From Saccoglossus kowalevskii (Eukaryota > Hemichordata > Enteropneusta > Harrimaniidae): a stretch of 51,220 bases of DNA. Positions 34,875-47,100 of this stretch are shown here, one piece after another; position 1 is the stretch's first letter; every line of letters starts with the position of its first letter. Both the position numbers and the translations under genes were made by a program. The DNA lies in contig NW_003123908.1 of NCBI RefSeq assembly GCF_000003605.2, forward strand, positions 177,949 to 229,168, written 5' to 3'. The notes under the pieces are model-generated. The model had not been told where the DNA came from. It saw nothing but the letters and a program-made list of their open reading frames with translations, and ran no database searches.

Positions 34875-37164
34875 CTAAAAATAGAAATAAATATGTATTG
34901 CTCATAAATTTTTACTTTATGAATAATAGATATAAAACCAGACTTGTGGGAATTATAAAGACTTTGACCTAGCTTACCTGTTTAAATTTTGCTCTAATTT
35001 TATTCAAATCACTGAAGAAATTTTCACCATGAACATTATGCACGTCAAATTTGTGCAGCATTTCCTGTAGAGATTCTACTGCTTTTAATATTCTGAAAAC
35101 AAAATGTGATATATTAGCATGTAGGTGAAGCCCTACAACATGGCAGTACTCCCATGATGCACCTCAAGCTTTTTGGTACTTTAGTAATGAAATNNNNNNN
35201 NNNNNNNNNNNNNNNNNNNNNNNNNNNNNNNNNNNNNNNNNNNTGGTAGTACTCCCATGATGCATCTCAATCATTATACGCAGGATTTCTAGTTGCAATT
35301 TTGAAAGACACAAATCACCTAAATTTATAAAATTGCAGACACTTTTATTTCGACTTGCCAATCATGGCAGACAAATGACATTTAACTGCTAAACAATGAA
35401 ACTGAATTTAATTCACATTAGAACTACCAAATGATGATAATTGAAGGGAAAGAAAACACAGCCGTTTCATGGTATCCATGTCAATAAACTGTATTTGACA
35501 ATCATTCTGTGATATTGCGTCAAAAATATACCAAGCCATATTCCTGTAACAAGGGTCTAATTTTGCCCATTAACTTGGCTAACAGCCAATAATATTTGAT
35601 TCAACCCAAAATAAGTAAATTATATCTATGTGTAAAATGCGATTTCACACTAATGGTTCATTTGATACAACCTTTATAATCTGTCTTCATTAAAATATTC
35701 ATTTTCTTAACACGTTTGAGTGCATTGTTTTCAATGTACAATTTTCTCTTGTTAAATCGTACACACAATAACATACACATGTAACCATACACGAATATTT
35801 TTGATTAAACATATGAACACTGAATCTGATGCAAGAAAACCCATAGATGAAGTGCCACTACATAATATAGTAAATTTCAAATCATGACTTTACCTTGGAT
35901 TCTTATCAGACTCTTTTTCAAGTAACTTTTTCCATGTTGAAATAAATCCCATATAAAATCCAACTTCAGAACCAATTTCATTTCCTTTATTTTTTCCTAG
36001 ATTTTCTCCCTCTTGTAAACCTTTTTGTTTTCCGGCTGTATACCCATCACTGTAGCCTTCATCATAGAAGCTGTTGTAGACAACAGGAAACAGGAACATA
36101 AAAGGCTTGACCATTAGAATGTCAGAGTAGAACTACTGTGTAATGTATTTTTTTTTATAGTTTTTTCTTCACATTATCGCTCTCCATAGCAAATACAACT
36201 CATGTTAGCATAGATATCTGACAAATGACTCGCTTGTTGTACTCACTCTCTTAAATCTTATGTCTGGAATGACTTGTATATTTTTCTTATTGTCCAAGCA
36301 AATTTATTGCAACTGCTGTTTTTTTTTTTTATTGCTGTGGCAACTAACAGCTGACACAGTGTGTAGGGAAAACATGTAACCCTTACTGACTGCGAAGTCA
36401 AAATATAACAGCAATTCCAGACACCAATAAAGAATGGCTAATCAGTGGAACAGAAGTCAGGTACCCTGTCTTATTCGTCTTGTGGTTTCTGAGAAGACCT
36501 TATTTACAGATAAATAGTTATTATATTCATCATTAGCATCTCGTCAAACCACAGCCCTCTAAAAAAAAAAGATTTTTTTCTATTCGAGCACATCCAGGGA
36601 CACGTTTGCCTTACTATACACGATTCATCATGAACAGCTGAATGGTAAATTATTTTGATGATGTTGGTGTATTTTGTTATAACATGTGTGTGTATGTCTT
36701 TTCACCGGTACCTGTGCAACAGGACAACTCTCGATTCTGAGACTATTGGGTTAGAAAGACTGACAAACCTGTGTGTTTTGTTTTTGATCCATTTTGTAGA
36801 AATTAAGCTGGCGAACATCCATTTTTCTAACCAGAATTCCATTACCAACAAATTAAAACAATATTTGATCTTTGTAACCTTTTTTTTTTCAGGAGAAATT
36901 CAATCAAACGCTAACAAAACATTGTCGTCTGCGGAGTTGTTCTAATAGTGGTATGAGCCCTCAAGATACAGCTACTTCCGGGACTGTCAACAAATGGTGT
37001 TATGACAGAAATAAAACACGAGTTTTATTTTTTTTTTCAAATTCTGAAAGTGTGTTGGCAACGTTTATAGCTACAACTTACCGTTCTCCAGCCAAAACAA
37101 TGGCATCAAACGCAATGTCGAGTTCATCGAGATCATCATACTCTCGTGTATCACAGGAAGCCAT
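34809..37164 (-). CDS. LTO1: LTO1 / ORAOV1 homologue, ABCE1 maturation factor (gene span)
   Basis: With YAE1, LTO1 forms the adaptor that links the cytosolic iron-sulfur assembly (CIA) machinery to ABCE1 (Rli1), the ribosome-recycling ATPase. Coding exons on the - strand: 37164-37082, 36070-35894, 35092-34978 and 34874-34809, giving 146 residues (human protein 137). All borders are GT/AG and in phase. Residues 33-69 carry ten glycines spaced exactly every four residues (deca-GX3), the family signature. The start DIAFDAIVLAGER, the helix LNKIRAKFKQVCSLLNV and the end LSF all match the human protein. The gene converges with BMPR2 and runs in the same direction as the lectin receptor upstream. 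Confidence 0.94.
34978..35092 (-). CDS. LTO1: LTO1 exon 3
   Basis: 38 codons coding for two helices, ILKAVESLQEMLHKFDVHN and FSDLNKIRAKFKQ (human VLESLIGMIQKF and LHEDLDKIRGKFKQ). Acceptor GTTTTCAG, donor GTAAGC. If the following intron is retained the protein ends three codons later, losing the C-terminal client signal. Confidence 0.93.
35194..35243. other. Assembly gap (50 N) in LTO1 intron 2
   Basis: Fifty N, a conventional size for a gap of unknown length. Almost the same sequence (GTACTCCCATGATGCA followed by CTCAA) occurs just before the gap at about 35145 and just after it at about 35249. The join may be a collapsed tandem duplication or two haplotypes placed end to end. No coding exon is affected. 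Confidence 0.9.
35894..36070 (-). CDS. LTO1: LTO1 exon 2: deca-GX3 region
   Basis: 58 whole codons. Residues 29-70 run FYDEGYSDGYTAGKQKG and on to GSEVGFYMGF, with Gly at 33, 37, 41, 45, 49, 53, 57, 61, 65 and 69: ten GX3 units without a break. In yeast and human this segment pairs with the matching segment of YAE1. The exon continues with STWKKLLEKESDKNP. Acceptor CTACAACAG, donor GTAAAG. Confidence 0.95.
37082..37164 (-). CDS. LTO1: LTO1 exon 1
   Basis: 27 codons plus two bases, beginning MASCDTREYDDLDEL and ending in the conserved helix FDAIVLAGER (human FDAIVMADER). The donor is CG|GTAAGT on the - strand. The start ATG at 37164-37162 has A at -3 (TAAAATGG), a good initiation context. The upstream 300 bases or so are richer in CG dinucleotides than the surroundings, as in a promoter. 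Confidence 0.9.
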
Positions 37165-38523
37165 TTTAATCCGAGAGGATTGTGGGATAAAAACAATAGA
37201 ATCCACAGACATAGAGGGCGTAAACAATTCAGTGCAGTAATCGCAGTGTTCAAAGCAATTACAAAAATAGTGTTATAATTTTTGGAAATCCCGGACGTAC
37301 ACTTTTACGGTGCCGAGTGTTTCCGAAGATAGACACATTTGACGAAAACTTGACGAAAAGGACGTCGCCAGAAAACAAGTTTTACAGGTGGATGCATAAA
37401 ATACGACCTGGTCCGATGTATCATTTTGAAATCGGGGTAACGTCGGGTTATCGTTCGGATTCGCTTTACATTGTTTTCGAATTTTCCAGTATTCATACTT
37501 TAGCTGCCTTTGTCATTTTTACCCGCTTCGCTACCGAAAATAGATCCATCGGCAGTCAAGCATAGAAAACAGACATGGCAGCTGGAGTAAAGTATTTACA
37601 AATTCGAAGTTTCCTGTTGTCTGTTTACGTAACGTAACGTTTAGGGATCGGATGATTCAGTTTTTCAAAGTGTGAAGTAAACACTGAAGATACAAACACC
37701 TCATAAATGCATCATAGTAAGGCTGTTGATATGAAGTATGGCCAAAACAAAACTCAAACATAACTAACAAAAAATAGAATATATAGAATGTGTGGAGAGC
37801 ACTAACATGTGGATGATACCGTTCACACACTTTACCGAATAAACACGCACGACAAAGCAGATGCGAATAAGGTGACTACAGTTTTTTTTTATTTCATCCA
37901 GTGGGTGCTAATTACACATACTAATTGTATCTTGATTGTATATTTGCTCATCATAATAAAAAATATATCTTGATATTAGGGCATTGCGTTGTGCGTGCGC
38001 CCTCATGGATAAAATAATTAAAAATTTTCGTTTTTTCTTATCATGTTGTAAAGCGAAAACAAAACTTTACACGAGGTAAATGTGTCGTACGCCTTCATTG
38101 ACAACATATATAGAGTATTAGTATGTGCCTGCTGATATGTATCGATGATACTTTATTCTGTCCAGAAACGTTGATCGGAAATTAAAAATATGTGCCTATC
38201 ACCTGTGTGTGTTGTGCGCCCTCATTAACAGAATGTTTTTTGTTCCATGATCACGTTTGTAGCCAATTTGATCTGAGATACAAGTAAGCAAATAACACCG
38301 AATAAACGGCAAGGTAAAGACTATGTCTAATTATAGTAAATACGTACTGCGTGCGTGACTCGAACCGGCGCTCGCTGATGTACAACAATACACATTCCAG
38401 CAATATAAATATATTGCTAGTTTCTCAATAGCAACTGTAGATTTCCAAACAAAATGTCTCGATTTGGGTACCGACTCTGACGTAAACCACGTGTAAAAGT
38501 TGTCCGATGTGCGATTAATACAT
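37165..38523. other. Spacer between lectin receptor end and LTO1 start
   Basis: 3' UTR of the receptor and promoter of LTO1, both on the - strand. 37250-37660 has more CG dinucleotides than its surroundings and open frames on both strands, as promoter-associated sequence often has. No gene recognised. Confidence 0.5.
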
Positions 38524-38574
38524 CTACAACATTTCTAAATTGACGTAAATATTTTCAGTTCTGCCGGTGTCTTC
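38524..38574 (-). CDS. Lectin receptor exon 14: C-terminus with YVNL motif
   Basis: 16 codons plus TAG: EDTGRTENIYVNLEML. Tyr716 lies in YVNL, which is both a YxxL motif and a Y-x-N motif of the kind bound by the GRB2 SH2 domain. Acceptor TTTGTTTGCAG. The reading frame ends here. Confidence 0.8.
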   Translation of the reverse strand, partial: EDTGRTENIYVNLEML

Positions 38575-41500
38575 CTGCAAACAAAAATATTACAAAGTGA
38601 ATATTTTATAAGGCACATATGTCGATTGATGTGAATAGTTGAGAACACTCTATTTACCTCATTTCGATGCAATGCAGGCCGTAGATCTGTGTAGTCTAGG
38701 AGAGACAGGATATGAAATTAATATGTAATATGTTTATTACACGATATACACATTCACAAAGAGAAGTACTTATATATATATGGTAATAGAGAAATTAAGA
38801 CACAACTACTCTACAGAACTGTTTGGAAGCGTACAAGTACCCCACTCATCAGAAGCTTAATGTTGTGTTTTAATTCCTCTATTACCGCCGTATATATATA
38901 TATATCGAAGGCACGTCGAACTGATTCGGGTTAACAATGTGACTAACAACATCACACTAAAATGACTGATTGAATGTGAATATTATATTATTATATTTTG
39001 TTTCTATAACTTCAGGACAATTCAACAACACACACATTGTCCATTCGTTCTATATGGTAGACTAGTATTATGATAAACAAATCGGTCAATAACAATTTTG
39101 CAATAAATATAAATGCACATTGCATTGTCATTACTCGTCATCAATTTATAATATCAGAAATACATTGAAAGCATCGTAAGAACCACATTTTACTGCAGAT
39201 ACAATATAATAAAGTGAACTAGAACAAACCTTGGTCGCTTGCCAGTGAGTTATTGAATACGAGATCCATATAGAGATTAGATGAGTCTATGGTATATATA
39301 TTAGACGAGTCGATAGGTGTTCCATCTTGTTCAATGGGTCTGTTAATTCTAGATATATATGCACGTCAATACAACATTTACTAAATTAATGGTACTTTTG
39401 ATGACAATATTGAATTATTAACCATAGAACCAGGAGAGCTTAGAGCAATGCGAAATCAAGTGAATATCAGTTATATATATAATCGAGTTTAAGATAGTTG
39501 TTTGACTAATACTTACCTTTTTGTTAATTCCGTGTCATCTGTAAATGAGAAGTGTGTTTTATATATTTTATTGCTGCGTTAACAAACATCATCGGTATTA
39601 ATTGGAACGTCAAGACAAGTATTAAACATATGTTTACTCACCTTTTGCCGATTCAGTACTTTTGCGCTGTTTAAAGATGAAAAGTGCCTCAAATAGAATG
39701 ACACCGACAAGAATCACTATAAATACGAGTAAAACCACCACAAGAATAGATAATGGATTCCCTGTGTAAGCAATAATAATAATAGGTGATTTTCCGTACA
39801 ATTGCGAGATCTCGCGAGATGCATGAAAGACGCGCGTCGAACGTCTGCCGCAAAAATCGAACGATTTGATTTTGAACTAGAATTTCTTTATTTCGTAGCT
39901 TACATTGACCGGCCGATTTTCGACAGAGGAATATTGCTTCCGAATACCCTTACTTAATCAAAATTGCCTATCATCAAATGTGGACAGCACATTATTGAGC
40001 ATGGAAATGTCCCCGAAATACTTTCGCGTTTGTCGAATCCCACGCGATGTTTGACGCGACTACGACGCTATGACTTTTGTTTGTCCTGTTTTTACGTTCG
40101 ATTTCACGCATAACGCGTGATTCTCGCAGTGAACGGAAAATGGTCTATTCCGATCAGTTCAACGGTACTCGGATGTATTAGACAACTAGATAAACAATAT
40201 CATAGTTTCCACTACGGGCGCCATTAATCTACCAATTAGGCTTCATGAATACCGACATAACTGTATGATGTAGTCACTGTTATCTTCAAAACACAAAATA
40301 GGCCGACTTTTCCTTAATATCAGAAGTGTTTACACAATCTCTGACATATCTCATTTTGCAGTTGACACGTTCATTTAAATTTCGTATCTAAGAACGAGAT
40401 TAATTTTAAGTTAAGAAATGTCATTAACTCATGGTTGCATTACAGTTATGGTAAACAAAATTTGCCCTGATGTTTTTGTTTATCTTTTGTGTTGAGACAG
40501 TAAATCAAATTTGGCAAAACGATGGGGAAAAAATGCTTATCATTTGTAATCACTAATTATTTTGAATTTCATTTATAAAATGTAGAAGAATTATAATTGA
40601 TTTTTTTTTATTTTTATAATTCGGATTGTTGGTTTATACAAGACACAAATACATATATCCTATAATATAGTTTTTTGGGCAAAACGCAGAAATACTATGA
40701 AAACAATCGTTTTTTAACTCCATGTATACATCATAAGTTCTTTCGTTGCTTACCTAATGTAGTTTCCGTTATCGATCCAGAAGTTGCATTTCCAATCCAG
40801 TTCTCACTCACCACTTCAATCGCATATTCTGTTGCAATAAAAAGTGCTGTGATGGTTTGTTCAGTATGTGCTGTCCAGCGTGTTCGTTGAGTTTGACTCG
40901 TTGGTAACTCAGAATACACTAAACAAAACTGCTGAGAGGCTCCGCCATCAAACCCCGCAGTCCAAGAAATACTCACTGTGGTTTCGGTTGTGTCAGTAAC
41001 GGTAAGATCAGTGGCAGGCTCAGGCTCCCCTGTTAATGTCAATGAAACTGATTCAAATTCCAGTAGTACATTTAAACGAGTGGTTGGACATTTACTGAAT
41101 AAAGGATCACTCCGCTGATACAAACATCACTTAGGCAGCTGGATTTTTGTTTGATCTCACCAAAATTCAATTATTAAGTTTGCATAAACCTTAAAAATGT
41201 ATTTTTAAGGTCTATGCAAAAACACTGCTATCAGTGGCGGCGGCACCGGGGCAGAATGGCGGTCGCCCACCCGGAAAAAAACATGTTGGGGCGCCCCCCC
41301 CCCCAAATCAAGCTGAAACTTTTTGTGCTAGCAAAATTTGCCACTCAAAATGCAGGAAATATCGTTCCAGAGGGTCTAGATATCAGATCTCGCTCACTCA
41401 TGCAACATTTCGTGCCACCGCCTCTGGTTATATATCAAATGAAAATTACAACGTGTTATGTTCATTCAGTGAATGTACATAATTGAAAAAACACTATAAC

Positions 41501-44056
41501 AATGGCAAACACCTAGCTCATGCAAAGAGTTTAAATGTTTAGTCCTAGTGATCCCAGTTTCAGATTTACTAGTATTACGAAACTACTAACACGTGACATG
41601 TATGTATGAATGCATTGAGCAGATTAGAATATGAGAGAGGATGTTAAGCGTGAATTTCTGAAGAGATATTGTGAATAATAATACTGTAGTTTGTAAGACG
41701 CGTCAATATACATGTATATCATATATACATACACATAATATCAATCCATGTGGTTGCCTCGTCTGTGTATTCTTCGCCATCAAGTAACGTATTTCTACCA
41801 ACACAGACATATTCACCAGACTGATGTCTGCTGATTCCCGGGATATTGAGTTGATTACCTTCTTGTATAATGATGTCACCTTTCGTCCACACTACGTCAG
41901 CAGCGGGGTTAGCGTCAACTATACACTCAATTGACACGGCAGCTCCTTCAGCCACAGTAAACCTATCCTTCACCGACACCTCAGGTCCATCTAACAGAAA
42001 ATATGTATTTAAATGACGATAGTCGCACCGCAGTGTACCAGTAAACAATGTATTTTACACGCACTGTGTACGTCGCGACGTGACGATCACCACAATTTAA
42101 AGCAGGAGGTTCGTCACTTGCGCACGCGCGGGAATTGAGTCCCATGCGACGATAACAACACACGCTAAAAACGCAAAGGCTCGTGGGTAGACGCTTCTTT
42201 GTAAACAATGACACGCTATGGCCATCTGCGTATGCGCAGGCGATGACTCCCCCGCTTTAACTAAGAACATGCTGTTTTTCAAATACAAACTGAAATCACG
42301 AATTACATTCAATGACAGGTCATCAAGAGGTCATACTCACATTGGACGTCGATATGGGTAGTGTTCTCCCCGGTTCCTGGTCCTATGGGTTCTGACGTGA
42401 ACGTATTCGTAGCATGGCATGTGTAAATACCGTCGTGTGACTTTTGTACGTTTTGTAGAGTCAGAGTTTTTCCTTCACTTTCCCGATCGTTAAATGATAT
42501 CCACTTAATATCTGCGTTAGGCACAGCGTCAACCATGCAGTTAACAATGACGTCATTACCAACAATAACAGAGTACACATCCGGGACATATACATCTGGG
42601 GGATCTGTAAGTTTTCACACAAGATATCTGATTCATATGATTGGTTGCGAACTTGTTGGCTTATGCATAACATAATATATCGGTTTTAAAGAATTCAGTT
42701 GTTGATTAGATTTTATATATATATATATATATTTTTTTTTTGTGTGTGTGTTAATAACAATTTTTTTTTTATTTTGAAAACATGGTGAATCAATTTGAAA
42801 GAACATTTTGAATAAGTCGTTATTACAAGAGGTTTATTCAGCGTGCCTGATATCGAGTGTGTCATCGCGTCAACGCTAAAATGCCAATGAATTTATTTTC
42901 ACTGATTTTTGACGAGTTGAATGTAAAATATAAGGAAAAGGTATATTCGCTGGATTTTATTGTCACTGGACCATTCCTTCGGGGAAAATAAAGTATTTTA
43001 CAGTAGTACACATAGGTGATATATTTGATTTGACCAACAAAATATTCAATTATGAAAATGAAAAAAAACAAAAAAAAACATAAAATATACGCAGCAAAAT
43101 AATTTGTTGGTCACAATTACCAGGATAATCGCTCGGAAAAATGGAATCGATAAAGTAAATCACCAGTAATAGCTGGAAATATGGAGTACCTAAGCGTAAT
43201 AATACCATGTCTAATACACTGTCCTCCAGTGAGTGGTTGTACCCGGATGTACTGGTGAGGACAATCAATTTCCAAAGATAAAATGATTTTAGATAGTGCA
43301 GTCTCTTTAAAACTTACATTCAACTATGACATTGGATTCTGATGACCCTTGACCTTGGTCACCATTATAATATGTATTGGTTACTTCACATAAATAAATA
43401 CCAGCTTGGTTACGTTGAATATTATGTATTTGTAATGGGTTATCTGTATTGAATACTGTGTCTTCGGGCCTTTTCCATCGAGCAGAATCACTGCAAGGTA
43501 GCGGGTTGCCGTCAGTTACTTTGCATAAAATATTGGTCGTCAGCCCTTCTCGAACTGCCACTATACCATCTGTTTCAGCCACAGGTGGGTCTTTAACAGA
43601 AGTTAGAGTTACAGACGCTGTTATTTAGAATATTATTTGTTTTTACTTTTGTTTTTTATTTTTTTTTATGAAGGTGATATTTGTTACATCTTGAATCTTT
43701 TTTTGAAGTCGCCCGTAATGAGTATGTTACTTAAAACGACATATATTAACGCAATTTCAAGTTCGTTCAAAGTGACAATTTGTTTAATTTGATTTACTGA
43801 ACGAAATTGTACGTGTGAATTTTGCAGTATTTACTGTGAATGTTTCACTTATTCACCGGGGTTTAATCTCGCTATTTCCGGCGATACGTAGAAAGTAGTA
43901 GAAGTTGTTTTTAAGTTACTGGTAATTTTTTTAAAATGTAAAACCCACAGAATATTTTCAATATTTTAAAATAGTGAAACCAAATGCCCGTAAAAATAAA
44001 TAGTTTTTACAGTATTATAACAATCGCATGTATTACACAGTAACACAGCATACAAA

Positions 44057-44115
<59 letters not shown>

Positions 44116-47100
44116 ATATACAATTCTTACACTGTACATCAAGGTGTGCAACTGCATCATCATCTTCTCCTACGCCATTGTCAGCGACGCACAGATAATC
44201 GTCGTCATCTGACAGTGCAATATATTTTATACGAAGTAATCCATCATCAATATAGTATTTATTTCCATCTGATCTGAGTCTGATATCATCTTTATACCAT
44301 CGGTACGTTACAGCCTTTGGTGTGCCAGTGGCCATGCAGGTAAATGTAACCTCTTCATACCGGAGTGCCGACGTGTCTGTTGGAAAGTGATAGATGGTCG
44401 CGGGGTCTACTCACGGAGGAAATGTAATAATACAAAATGTGCGAAATTAAAATAATAATCATTAGACAATTATATGTTATTTATACATCCTGCTGAGAAA
44501 TATCATTCACAAAGGAAATAAATAAATATTTCACTTAGTTTAGATATGATATATGTTACTGTAGAAATTGGATATAATATTAAACAAATATTACCATCAA
44601 TCCTTTTACATATATAATATTTCTCAGTATCAGCAACATCATTCCATTCTCCGTTAGTGAGCATTTCAACGACGTGTTCAGCAGAACCGAACAACTTGCC
44701 ATTGTTTGGTTCACCTTTATCCCAATTACTTTAAGGAAATATTGACAGATATAAGATGCGCATCTTCGCAATGAACATTCATAAATATAGCAAACTCGCT
44801 GACAGTGAATTGATCTACGAACTAAAGTTATACATCAAATGTTTGTTTGGAACCAATTGTCCTAGCCTGTTGGCTGATTTATTCTGGAAACTTGGGAAAT
44901 TGTTAAAAAATGGAATATTGGACGAACAGAAAGATGGATTGACTTGAATTTAACTGATGGTGTAGAACGAATCAGGCCACTTACCTGTAATCAACCTCAG
45001 TTCCATCACTCCAAAGAAATAAGCCCTCCTTGTAAAGATCATTAAAACCAATCCAAGTTGTGTCCTGTATTCTACTTTTTATCCAAGACTGTGCACACAT
45101 AGTGAACAAATTGTAATATTTAATGTATTAAATTATGTTATGAAATAACATTGGTTTTGTTAATGACAATTATTTGTCACTGAGTTACATCATTATTACA
45201 TCACTGAGTAAATAATAATTTATCGTGACATATAGATAAACCGTAAAATATGATAGGCGGCCAAATAATACGTATTAACAGTTTGAAGTGGTAGTAGTAT
45301 TCGGCATGCAATTTTTAATTACGATGTTCAATGAACATCACAGAGAAGCCTTCGAAGAAAGATGATAGACTGACTCTTCCGGTAGCCGTGTTGCTTTCCT
45401 GTTTTTCCTTTATGAGCTATGTTAAAGATGCTCCACACATTTTATGAAATGCCTGAAGAAACACTAATCAATTAGGTTTGAGCTGCAAATCGCCCGAATT
45501 TTCCTCTCATTATATAGCGAAAATACATTTACAATATATACTTTGTTTGGCAGCAAATTTCGCAACCTTTCTGTGTATGATTGGCCTTAAAAGACACGGG
45601 CAACAGACGTAAACTGTTATAAATATTTACATGTTTGAATAAATTATGGTAAATACCATAAATAAATTGATACGACTAATTATATTATCGTCTTCTCAAA
45701 ATCAAACTCATGAACGGTAGACCCAATTTTAATTTTACCTTGGAATGAACAATAAAAAGTAAGTGAACCATCGACTCAAAACCGGGGGATCAAATCGAAT
45801 TTCAGTATCAATTGACTTTGACAGTGACTTTGGGAGAAACTTATTTGATTGATGGTAGCGGCCGCATTTATTTTCCAAAGTGTTAGTATAACAAAAATGG
45901 TCCAAAGATAGAATATGGTTCCTGCCAGTGTGGAAACCATCATTAACTGTAAGCAGATAAGTCGCCGTTTTCTCTCACAAAAACATTTCCTGAAAAGAAA
46001 TATGAAATAGCTACATTCCTTTTTAGCGAATTTGACTCTTCTACATCTTCTACAGTCATCTTTGAACAGTTAAATACATGTATAATGTCTGGCAGTTTAA
46101 CGTCACATTTTACACATAAAAGCTATTATTTGGATTTATGTTTTTTTGTTTTGTTTCTAGATGTGGTCCAAATTATACAAATCATTATACTTTTTAATAG
46201 AGCCTTATACTTTCTTCACCCGTGGCAAGTTTCTTGTGTGATAATGACTTTAACAAAGTTCGAGTATATAAGAGAGTTGGGCTAACAGGATAATTTGATG
46301 CATTAGCTCAATTGATGAACCACAATTTGAGTTAAAGGGCGGCGGTTGTCGCGCCACGCATGCGCGAGATATGGGACTCATATGAACAAAAATGGCGACA
46401 TTGACTGTTTTGCAACCAACAAGCACAAATTGAGACGTTAGTAAGCGTGACAATGTAATTTCTTTGGTGAAAATATCGAAGGAGTCACCGGTGGTAATTA
46501 GCGACCTTGTACCCAGATCAACCCTCGTGATTTCCATTAGAAGAGCGCATTGGATTTTGGGAAAATCGATGTTGATCAACATAAATGTCGGTCACGCACA
46601 GTGCGACGACCACCCCACTTTAATCACAAATACAAAACGACAGTGAAAATTAAGGTAAACGTGTCTTACATTTTCACTTTCACTATGGATGCTTGCTAGT
46701 TCGCCATCTCTAGATAAACACCAATCCCTCGACTGTAACCATTCTTTTTCACTGTTACTAAAGTAATAACAGTATGTTCCATAATCCTCCCATCCTGACT
46801 GACAATCTGTGAATATTGATATATATCAGTTCTATCAGCGGTCGTCATACATTCCCATAGTAACAAAGCAAACATTAGTGGCTTTTCATCTTAAAACCGA
46901 AAACTCTATACGGCACCTAGGTTAGTTTTGCGGAATCCTCGTGAAGCGGAAGTAAAGCAGAGAACGGAACTTGCGCGTTGGTTGGTAAGGTTGCGAGAAT
47001 TGGAAAAAGTAAACTCCGCATAATATAAATACACGTATTATGGGATTTCAAAAAAAAAAAAAAACGCTCTTTGGAGTATATAACGAAAACTTTCATATTG

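Noticed and set aside
36655-36945. 96-codon plus frame in LTO1 intron 1
   Set aside because: Hydrophobic because of T-rich sequence; no start context, splice site or family match.
37317-37565. 82-codon plus-strand frame upstream of LTO1
   Set aside because: No recognisable domain, no clear splice sites, an overlapping open frame on the other strand, and a position in likely promoter sequence.
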